From Owenia fusiformis (lineage: Eukaryota > Annelida > Polychaeta > Sabellida > Oweniidae), in the NCBI GenBank assembly GCA_903813345.2, contig CAIIXF020000011.1:12755754-12819753 (forward strand): DNA of 64,000 nucleotides, in the 5' to 3' direction. Below the pieces are notes generated by a model. It saw only the letters and a program-made list of their open reading frames with translations, was not told the DNA's origin and searched no databases. Made by a program: the position numbers and the translations under genes. Shown one piece after another: positions 46,832-58,800 of this stretch; position 1 is the first letter of the stretch, and each line of letters opens with the position of its first letter.

Positions 46832-46898
46832 ATGGATATCACACAGAACAACTTAGTAGTCTTGCTGATTATTCTTGCTCAAACATTAATGACATTGG
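46832..46898 (+). CDS. Gene B exon 1: start codon and signal peptide
   Basis: ATG to a GTAAGT donor at 46899, ending in phase 1. It encodes 22 residues with the hydrophobic core LVVLLIILAQTLMTL. It is separated from the next coding exon by a very long repeat-filled intron, so its linkage to gene B rests on phase, signal-peptide character and the absence of any other start exon near 56 kb. Confidence 0.7.
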
Positions 46899-49800
46899 GT
46901 AAGTGAATTTTATATATCTAAAGAAATTAAGTTAATGTCATGCTCTAATGCATCATTGCAATGCATGTATACTGTATCATCTCTCATAAGGAGCATACAT
47001 TTAGTAAGTAATTAATCATTTACGATATAGTCACATTTTTGTTTTTTTCTTGTTTTAATTGCTAGGTTTTCATTACAACATAATTCATAATTTACTTCCT
47101 TGTCCATGTGCTATATATAGCAGCACATGTTTAATTGTTCCTATAATTATAATTAACATATTATGTACCAACTGTTTGCATGTATGTAGTTATATCAGTA
47201 AGATGAGTGTCCGTTTTCAAAGATTCAACATTGAGCAATGAAATAGGGAAGATTTCTCAGACTTAAAACATAACATCAAGTCTGTGGACATTCCCTCTAA
47301 CCCCCCACCCCCATCTACTGACCTTCATAGTAGAGGTGGGGGGTGAGGTGGTCTGAAGGTCTTGGTGCATAGCTACCATATTCTCTCTGATAAGCACACA
47401 TTGCGATTTTCAAATTGAAATTTAAAGGGGTAAGATATTGTGAGAGATTCCAATAAGTGCACATACAAAATAATTTACAAACATCGCCAATACTCTTTTT
47501 AGTTGTTATCACTAAGGGTTACATACTATACAACTCCTGCATTTCTTTATCTTGTTATGTAAATAATCAAAACTTACTTACTTGTCTTCTAGAGACCAAA
47601 ATAAAAGTTGTATGTACGCTCATTGTGGAATTGTATGCTCATTAGAGAGAATGTGGTACAGCTATTACTTAATTTAAATCTAGAAGAAATATAGAAGATA
47701 ACTCTTAAAGTTAAACTCTACTTGGATTCATTCCCAAAATTACTCCAAGATATAATAACATAGTACTACAAACTGGCAGAAATTACTATGAAAAATAGCT
47801 GGATCCATTGATGCAATTCAATTGATGTTATTCCCCTGAGTGAAATCATAAATCACTTTCTCATTTGTTTCTTGTCAAATAACTCCTTGTAGAATTCTAC
47901 TATTTAATATTGAATGATTCTCAAACAAACTCAGTGAATGTACTGAAGCTTTGTAATCCATAACTGACTCTAATTATTGTTTCTAAATTCAACTGTTCAT
48001 CTTAAATATTGGATTTCAGCTATTTTTAAATGTTGCCCTTTTTGCTGTTTGAAAGCGTTAGATTGTGTTGAAAAAATTGATTTGTTCTTGTTTGTTTTGT
48101 TTCTTGTCATCTGTTAGTCTAAATCATTGAACTTGGAGATGTTTTCAAATGTTGCCCCTTGTGTTTATTTCAGTGTATAGCAAGAGCAACTAATTCCACA
48201 TACTGTAATACAAGTGATTAATTGAATTGATTTTGTTCTCTGTATTTTTGTAGCAGTGTTTGACATAAAAATATGATATCTTTGAAAACTTGTGATTATT
48301 GAATTTTTATAGACAATCTGTTAGAATTACATAAACAGGCACAAAATCCATTTCTTAAAACAACTAAATTACTACTTATTACAACGAATTTTATTTCACA
48401 GCATTCTGGCCAACAATTATTTTTTGATAATGTGAGATTGTAAAGCATGTGTTACTGATAATCCTAGTAAAAATGAGGTAATTCCAGATAGCAAAACACA
48501 ACCTTGCGTTTATAAATCAAAGTATAAGTGGAACCCTGACAAGTAAATTGTCCTTTACCCATAAATATAATACCAAAGTCACATTGTAATATATGAAATA
48601 GCGTGAACATGAGTATACTTTTTGCAAGGGATATGTCATAAAAATGTGTAGAGTGAACATTATAAATCATAAGGAATCAGAGAAAGTCAAGCAGGTAATT
48701 GAAATATTTAGAGAAAAGGTATGAAATGATGGGAAAGGAGTGTTATTTTAAACATGGGTATAGGTGAAGTATAGAATGCCATATCAAGGAATATCAGTCT
48801 CAGATATTAGAAAATAATGGCATCGGAATTCAAGATATAGTAGAAGGAGTAATTGGTTGGAACAATGCTTTAAACGTATATCTCATGTCTAAATGACTAA
48901 TAATACCAAAGTGGGTATCAATCTATACAATATACTTAAAGTATGTTGTATATTTCTACAAAAGCTGTATATTTCTGAATCTAAATTGAAAGAAATTCCT
49001 ATAATTTCAAAGAAAATATGATCAAAATGACTGATGGGTGTGAAATCTCCTTTTTGAGAATCAAGGGAGAAACCAAAACTGATACTTTCTGGAGATATCA
49101 ACCCCCCCTCCCTCATCCAGGAATCCATAAAAATAAGAACAATCTATGATCCGATGTGCATTTTTCCTTGAGATATAAAATAAGCAGATGGACCATAAAA
49201 CAAAGGGATGAACCCTCTACCATAAATGTATATGAATGTGGTCAATTCCAGGGTTACATGGTGCAAGCCCTCAAATTAAGTCTAAAGAATATACATTTCC
49301 TTTCCAAATTCACTCCAAAATTTGAATGAAATTCTCAATTTTCTTGTATTTCTTTACAATTCGGAGTATCCCCTTCATACACATCCACCCCATTCCTTTC
49401 AAATTCCTCTATTTTGCACTTAATTTTGGATCTGAAAACTTGACCCCTGTGAAATTCTGTGGCATGGTCAGATGTGAACAGATGGAGTCTACATACATTG
49501 ATAGATGTGATAGACACAGAGAATTAGCTCAGATTAGTGCTATCTGGGTAGCAATAAACCATGCAGGGAAACCAAGCTTCCATGGATTAACTATTTAACA
49601 CCTTGTCATGGTGATACCTGAACCATTCACCAAGTAGTTCCTCCCAACATACTAAAGGAATATATCCTCTTAAAGTTACATTTAACACATCTAGCTGGGC
49701 AAATGGATTTCTATGTAAGAAGAGACACACAATACATACTCATTTAATGATTGGTTATATATATATTAGCTTGCAATTTATTCAAAATAGCTCCTTCTAA

Positions 49801-52800
49801 ACTAGGGAGTTACTCTAAATCATATAGGTTCTCCAAAGCAAATGGTTACTATAAATCAAATGGTTACCCTGAACTGGGCAGAGTACTACATAAATGCCCA
49901 TTTTGATATTTTATCAGTCTATCTATAAATCAATTGTTTTATATTAGGTTAGTCACATGTTTCTTCTCAAATAATATTACCTATAATTGCATATTATTGA
50001 TTGTCTATTTTTCTTATACCTACATAGCGGAAATCAATTGATTCCTGACAAATATTTGTGTAATCACACACCTTACTATAGATTAAGGAGGCTTAATAGG
50101 TACCCAAAATGGGGAAAATAAAGGGATGGATAAGTGATATCTTGTCTGGATAAATTCAATTTTTGTTGAAAAATGTATGTTTGTGGTTGTGCTAATAAAA
50201 TAAATGGATCTAAACATAGTGTTGCATACAGAATGAAGAGTGCTTAATGTGAGCTCATTTTGACAAAAACACTGTTTTCTTGGTTGTACAAGGGACTGTA
50301 AGGAGTAATTATGGATACTCCCATCAGGAACCCTTAAGTGTGTATAACTGGAAATATCACAGGATAAGTGGATCACAAGGTCTACTTGAATCTGATCTGA
50401 TCCTTAACAATTTACATAATACATTGATTTAAACAGCTAGCTTGATACAAGAATCTATGGGTCTAATGGCTATGGGTTTATGGCCATGGGTCTATGGGTC
50501 TATCCATACCTGTATACACGGTATACCAGTGTATTCATTCAGTCATTGAAATACTTTGATACATCAACATGATCTGGGGTCTAATAATTTCACATTTCCT
50601 ATGATTTTGAGGTTTAATAGATTATACCTCATCTAAATCATGAAAATTATGTTAATGTATTTCTTAATTCACACTTTACACATTTGTACTTTATAAGTTA
50701 TCAAAACAATATTATCATTGCCCTCCATGAATTCCATAATAACCCCCTCCCGCAATGCCAAATTCATTTAAATGATTTAAATTTAAATCAAAATCTAACA
50801 AAAACATAATTGAAAACATAAGGTACATGTATTTTCTCTCACATCTAGAAATGTTCAATACCTCACCTGCTGTTTTCATTTCCCACCAAAAGTTACCCTG
50901 CGTGCAGAGTCTAGTTAAACTACACTCTGCCTAGTAGAGACCATATTACAGTTTAGTAGCCCCGCCCCCACGACGGGTACCGGTGACAGTTTGGGTAAAT
51001 CGCTTTTGACCTACGCGCTGACCTTCCACCAATCAGCGAGCTTGAAGGAACATACGCCAAAAGCGTTCTAATTAAATATGCGCATGTCATTGGTCAATTC
51101 CCGGCTCAACGATGACATCAGAAGGAATGTATCATATAAAGAACGTCGGTCAAATTTGGCCGACGAACACTGATTGGCGCGGTGAGATCACAGGTTTATT
51201 TTAGTTTGAAAGAGTGAAGACGGAGCTCTCTTTTAAGAAGTGAAGTCAAACGAATGCAAAGGGTAACCAAAAGTCTAAAATAATTATCTAAATTATCACA
51301 ATTAAAGTTAAATATTGATCTTATTTTCCACCTGGTATTAAATGTATTTTATTCTTTTAAATCTTGACTTCTGGATCCCTTTGATCTTCTGAATCAGCTA
51401 CCAGCTTGTTTATTCTTTGGATCTTTTGCCAGGTGATTTGATCCCTCATCATAACAAACCACTTTTCGATCATCAAATTATGAATGCCTGGATCCCTAAT
51501 TAAACATGACTTAAGATTTTTATTTGATTAAATTCCCTTTGATCTTTTCATGAATATTTGATCCTGTGATCCCTATTGAGTTTGATCACCTGCCTTTTCT
51601 TTGATCTTCTCAAGATTGTAATTAATCATTCAGGATCTATGCTGATCATTAAAGGATCCAATTACAAGAGGGTTCATATGGGATCACTTGGATCCTTTGA
51701 TCATCATTTAAATCAATACATTTAATTGTATTTCTAACATTTAGAAGGAGGAGTGTATCAAAATCCAAGATGGAGGCCTGAATTTTTAATTGTTACCATA
51801 GCGCAGGTGTTTTTCAAGCTGTTTATTTAATAAGAAACCTATGAAGAGTTCAATCATACAAACGTGAATTCAATGAATCCATATATACCTCAACTGAAAC
51901 CCAAATTTTATTTTGCTTCATTAAAAATTTCATACTGTATGAAGAAATGTGACAAAAATATTCTTAACATTTGTTATCCTTTTAAAATTGATAACATTAA
52001 AATCATTAGTTTGTTGTTTTTATTTCAAATTGCATGTAATAAAGTTGACTCCTGAAAATCTTAAAATCTTAATTAATCAGAAGGCATGTGAGGAGGTATA
52101 GGAATCAATATTCTCTACATCTTTAAGATAACAAATAGAGATTTCATATAGTGACCATTTGGAGTTATATTGGATATACTGGCTCTGGGGATTATTCAAG
52201 ACAAGTTCTAATCATTCAAGTTGGCAATTGATATTTCCAAATGTTGCTGCAGTGAAACTAAATTGTTTGAAAATTAACATTTAATCTTTCAAATCAATAA
52301 AATAGATCATTGTTATTAAATTATACATTATTTGAAATTTTATATTTTTGCTATAATCCCAAATGCCCCAGTCCCTAATCCTGAATCAACATAAAACCAA
52401 AGGCCTTTTAAACACTTGAAGGGAGATCATGTTACAATACAATTCTTGGCGCGTGCCAGAATAATGTAGCACGTGTTATAAACAAACAGAGGTACACTTA
52501 AGAAATATAAAACTTTTGTTACTTTTCTTTAAGAATCAACATTTAATGGTTTACCCTTATGAAAAATTCAAATCTTAATATTTTAATATTTGTTTATACT
52601 TGAACTACATTCAAAAGAAAAATGAAGTAAAGGGGAATAAAAATAAATTTGTAAGATCAAATTTTTATGACAAATCACGACAAAAGATAACAAGGCATTA
52701 ACATGACAAAATGTCACCACCTAGTTGCTCACAATATTATGAGTTCAAACTTAAGTCAGATTTGAATTTCTGAGAACTTGTAAAGTCAAATTTGAACTTC

Positions 52801-55800
52801 TGAAAAGATGAAGATGATTTTGAAAAAAAAATTTGGTCAATTTGAAGCAAGTTGAAAACAGACCTTTTTGACCTTTTTTGACCTTGAGAAGGTCATTAAA
52901 GGTCAAATGTCAAATCTAAAGTCAGATTTGAATTTCTGAGAACATGTAGATGATTTTGAAAAAAAAAATTAGTCAATTTGAAGCAAGTTGAAAAAAGACC
53001 TTTTTGACCTTTTTTGACCTTGACAAGGTCATTGAAGGTCAAATGTCAAATCTAAAGTCATATTTGAATTTCTGAGAACATGGAGATGATTTTGAAAAAA
53101 AATTTAGTCAATTTGAAGCAAGATGAAAAAATACCTTTTTGACCTTTTTTGACATTGAGAAGGTCATTGAAGGTCAAATGTCAAATCTAAAGTCAGATTT
53201 GAATTTCTGAGAACATGTAGATGATTTTGAAAAAAAAAATTAGTCAATTTGAAGCAAGTTGAAAAAAGACCTTTTTGACCTTTTTTGACCTTGACAAGGT
53301 CATTGAAGGTCAAATGTCAAATCTAAAGACATTATTGAATTTCTGAGAACATGTAGATGATTTTGAAAAAAAATTTAGTCAATTTGAAGCAAGATGAAAA
53401 AATACCTTTTTGACCTTTTTTGACATTGAGAAGGTCATTGAAGGTCAAATGTCAAATCTAAAGTCAGATTTGAATTTCTGAGAACATGTAGATGATTTTG
53501 AAAAAAAAAATTTAGTCAATTTGAAGCAAGTTGAAAAAATACCTTTTTGACCTTTTTTGACTTTGAGAAGGTCATTGAAGGTCAAATGTCAAATCTTAAG
53601 TCAAATCTAAAGTCAGATTTGAATTTCTGAGAACACGTAGATGATTTTGAAAATTTTTTTTAGTCAATTTGAAGCAAGTTGAAAACAGACCTTTTTGACC
53701 TTTTTTGACCTTGAGAAGGTCATTGAAGGTCAAATGTCAAATCTAAAGTCAGATTTGAATTTCTGAGAACATGTAGATGATTTTGAAAAAAAAATTTAGT
53801 CAATTTGAAGCAAGTTGAAAAAAGACTTTTTTGACCTTTTTTGACTTTGAGAAGGTCATTGAAGGTCAAATGTCAAATCTAAAGTCAGATTTGAATTTCT
53901 GAGAACATGTAGATGATTTTGAAATTTTTTTTAGTCAATTTGAAGCAAGTTGAAAACAGACCTTTTTGACCTTTTTTGACCTTGAGAAGGTCATTGAAGG
54001 TCAAATGTCAAATCTTAAGTCAGATTTGAATTTCTGAGAACACGTAGATGATTTTGAAAAAAAAATTTAGTCAATTTGAAGCAAGTTGAAAACAGACATT
54101 TTTGACCTTTTTTGACCTTGAGAAGGTCATTGAAGGTCAAATGTCAAATCTTAAGTCAAATCTTAACTCAGATTTGAATTTCTGAGAACACTTAGATGAT
54201 TTTGAAAAAAAAAAATTTAGTCAATTTGAAGCAAGTTGAAAACAGACCTTTTTGACCTTTTTTGACCTTGACAAGGTCATTGAAGGTCAAATGTCAAATC
54301 TAAAGTCAGATTTGAAGGTCAAATGTCAAATCTTAAGTCAGATTTGAATTTCTGAGAACATGTAGATGATTTTGAAAAAAAATTTAGTCAATGTGAAGCA
54401 AGTTGAAAAAAGACCTTTTTGACCTTGAGAAGGTCATTGAAGGTCAAATGTCAAATCTAAAGTCAGATTTGAACTTCTGAGAACATGTAGATGATTTAGA
54501 AAAAAACTGAAGTCAGTCTAAACAGTATTTGTTAAGTTATAGGAAGTTGTAAGAAATTGTTACAGACGCCGGACGCCAACCGCCGGACGCCGGACGCCAA
54601 CCACCAACCGCCGGACACCGTCGCAAAAAAACGGAGACCATAACAATATGTCACCACTTTTGGTGGTGACATAAAAATCTTAACTTGAGATAGAGAAAAA
54701 CAAAATCATAATTTTCACAATGGTATTGACAAGTAGCATGAGACCAGAGAAACATATGGTCGATTCAGAATAAGCTTGTCATGAACATAGATCTGTAAAG
54801 TTGCACCCTCAAGGTATGCCATATCATAAGGGACATGTATAGGTGTCTGACTGTGTTCCAGCTGCCCCCTGATTTTGAAGGGTATGAGTTGATCTTTTGT
54901 GAATCAAATGGGTTTCTTTAATACCTTCATGGAAAATTAGTCTAATTATCATTCAGTCTTATTCCCAAATACAGCAAAACCGGTCTAGGGGGAACACCTT
55001 TGGAACCTCTAAAAAGTGTTCAGTTAAGTTAGTTGATCTCCAATGTAAATGATTTTTATTCGACCAATGAAAATGCTCTTTTCAATAGTTTCATTTCACT
55101 TCTTAAGGAGTGATACATTTAATAGGCCATGAACGACTTGAAAGAGGTACAACATTAGATGTAACCACAGAAACATATCCAAATAAAAATCTGGAATATT
55201 CCCTGATCATGTAAACCAGAAGTTCGCAAAGTACCCAAATATACAGGTGTAAATAACACTGTTCCTTCCTCAGAATGTAACTGAAACTATGTTGTACCTG
55301 GAGAAGAGTATTTTCTGTTTACTTCTCTTAAAGTAGATCTTGAAACAATTCCATCCATTCATATGAAAGACTTTGTTTATGTTATGCATTTCCTACAAGC
55401 CATGTTTACAATTCAGGGTACTTAGGTACCTCTGGGTCATGTTTTAAAGGTATATTAAAGGTATTCTGAACAAATACAATGTAACTTGTACTATTTTACA
55501 AATATAAGGAAATCTGGCAAAAACTGTGAAGATCTACATTCAAACTACAAAAATTGTGTTTGTGTTTTTGTAAGCAATGTTATACACAATGTTATACAAT
55601 GAGGCAAAAGATATAGTGAGAAATGTATAACTGAACGCAATCAGCAATTACTATTTGCATCATTTAAAGTATTCACTCATTTGCAATTGATCCGGACCCA
55701 AAATAGATGAAATGAATAGAATGCTAGTATCAAGCAGCCCTGTATAAATACTAAGAGGTTCAAATTGCACAAAATTCTGATCAAAATTCCACTAACTTAC

Positions 55801-58800
55801 ACAAAATATTCCAGAAATTATTCCAAAATATTATTCTACATATTTTTGAGGGTATCATATGGTGTTAATGGATACACACAAACTCTCTGCCAACTTGTGC
55901 TAATTAGACAGAATATTTGATGCATATACCTTCAACCACTAAATGCCAAAACTGTCTTGCCGTCGCTAAAAATATCACAGAATATGACGTGGGTTAGACC
56001 AATCAATCAAATTATTCCAATCAAAATTTGAGCTCTAACATAACAAACATAAAATTTGATTCCAGTTTAGATCAAACCTAAAAAATGTTATCATGAAGAT
56101 TACAAAAATAAAATTATTATTTTATTCTTTATCTTGTTTGGCTGTTTGTTTACCAGGAGTGTGCTCTTCTTACAGTTTAATGAAGGCAGGTAAAGAAAAT
56201 ATAAATCTTATTCATGAACCCAAGTTCATCCCTGGTTCATCTACCTGAAAATAGTGGTTCTTTGGTGCATAGAGTAGGTAGTCATTTGTCAGTTCATTTT
56301 TTGTCTGTTATTTGTTTGTTTGATCACTAGACTGGACCATGTGGAGCAACAATTGAAATAGTACCATATCAACATTTGTTCCATAACATTTTCTTTTGCA
56401 GCCAGATAAAGTTGGTTTCTATATATGCAGTGCAAGTCATGAACACTAACTATTTGTTTGCTTGTTTGTTTGTTTGTTTGTATATTTACTTGTTTACTGA
56501 GGCTATATGATGCAATATCCCTTATGAAGCCTTTGTACATGTTCAAGGTAAATCATATTACCCACAAAACTCATGTTGATAATAATATAATTTTAGGTGA
56601 AAGACAAACCACAAGTCGATGCTTCAGCGACCCAAACAAAGTCCTCAAAGTTAAATGTCCCGACCACCACATGCTACTGATCTTTGAGACCAAATATGGT
56701 AGGAACAATGATACAGACGTATGTCACTTCATGCCTGGAGATTGCGTTGAGAGGGAGCGCAAGCATTACGATGTGGGACGTCAAGAATTGAGCATTAATC
56801 TACCATCAGGATCAATAGGAAGGGTGATCCCTAACTGTGGATACAGCACATACTTTCAGATTGACTACGAGTGCGTACCAAGTAAGTATGCATAATTTAA
56901 ATTACTTATTTCAGCTGCCAAATTCTGCTTCAAAATCTTGAGAATATAGCAGGGAAATACAAGGTGAAACACGAGGAAAACACAAAGGGCAACATTGGAA
57001 AAATAAGGAAAACACAATGGGTTTACATAATGAAAACAATAAGAGCATAATAAGGAAAATAATATTCATAATAAGGAAAATAATAACAGCATAATAAGGA
57101 AAATATGAGGCCCCGGGCAACATGAGGAACTAAACTGAGTCAGTTGGTTTAAGTAACTATGAACATCTTGAATCATTGAATTGTCACTTCATGAACATAA
57201 ACCAAAATGATCAGAAATCTATAATATTCAAGTCATCTTTTGGTGCAGTCTCTCTTGACTTATAGTAGATATATCTCAACTGTAATTTAGTATTGGCTCT
57301 ATTATATCAGGCTGAAACATCATTTTCCCAATTTCGACCAATTCATCTATCATAATCCAATTTCATGACACATAACATCACCGAGCAATCTAATAATAAA
57401 CCCAATTCCAATTTCTCATATTTAAGAACAAATCTGCACAAATATAATACTTCATATTTAGGTGACAAAATTACTTTGAAAACATCTACGTATGATTTGA
57501 CATTAAAGAATTTCTATCATGGCTATGCTTTAACTAAGTCAGATTTCAATTTAATGCCTCAATGATAAAGGGGTTGAAAGATATCAATATTTCAAATATA
57601 GCAATTTCATGTTCTGATTCCTTTAATTCTAGGTTTTAGAAAATAGAGACTGTGTCACTATTCACCAATTAACCTATATAAAGAGACTGTGCCACTTTAA
57701 AAATCCCCCACAGAAAGAGACTGTGCCACTTTAAAGTTTATTCACAATGTTACAAAAATTATTAGATCTCAGACCAAAAGGAAATCTACCTAGACTGAAT
57801 GTAAACTTAGGTGTGCATGTGAACGTCACATTTGAGTAACAAAAACCTGAAATTAATCAGCAAATTGACACTGATGCATCAAAAAACAATCCATTAAGAA
57901 AAGTCAACGTGACAAATTTTATTAATAATTCAGGCATATTTCTTTGATATATAGTGCTACAAGAAAATGGATCTCCATACATGTCACTGCATACTACATG
58001 GCGGTAATTAATGAAATTGAAACCAGGAAAATCAATATAAAAACCTTAGCTGGGAGTTTAATTCCCAGCATGACTCAAAAAAATATTTTAAGTGTGAATT
58101 TACAAGACACAGAGTAAACAATATCGCACCCTAGAGTATAAGATATAATTCTATTGGAAGATAGTAGAACCAGGGCTAGATTTTCATAAAATAAAGCATC
58201 CATCAAATTTTAAAACAAATCATTCAATGGTTCACATTGAAACATGATGACAATAATATGAAATAAAATGTTATGCTATGTTAAAAATGAAAAAGCCTCC
58301 TTACAAATGTGACATCTACCTTTATTTCTTTTTTTTCCGGCACAAGTCTTTTTACTTTAATATATTATTATGTGTATTGTGTATAATGTAAATGAAATAA
58401 ATGGGCTATAAAAGCCGAAAAAAAAATGAAATAAGTAAGCAAAGTCAAATTCAAAATGGCCGCCTAATTTATACCAAGCATGCCACACTCCTATTCATGA
58501 TATTCTGGTTTATTTACAGCCGAGGACACTGTTAATGTCTGTGACAACAAAGTAATGACATCGCAACAAGGTTACATCACAACTCCCAACTATCCTTTCA
58601 ACTATGGGAACAATCTCCACTGTACTACAACAATCAGAGTCCAGCCGGGGCAGAAAATCAAGCTCTACATCCTGGACATTAACATCGAGGAGCCACCTAA
58701 AGACTCCAGCTGTAATGACTACCTTTATATGAATGATAAGGTATGTAATAAAATGTCTTTCTCCTTAATATATTGAATAAATATAAGTTATTTCATGGTT

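Noticed and set aside
49326-49598. 90-codon ORF in gene B intron 1
   Set aside because: No domain, no splice context, AT-rich codon use; overlaps another ORF on the opposite strand.
51317-51702. GATC cluster as a bacterial Dam-methylation or replication-origin signal
   Set aside because: The sequence context is an animal intron, so a Dam/oriC interpretation does not apply.
56458-56895. 145-codon ORF as the gene B exon start
   Set aside because: The upstream part is translated (TTTG)n microsatellite and intron. The acceptor at 56595-56596 fits phase 1 from the signal-peptide exon.
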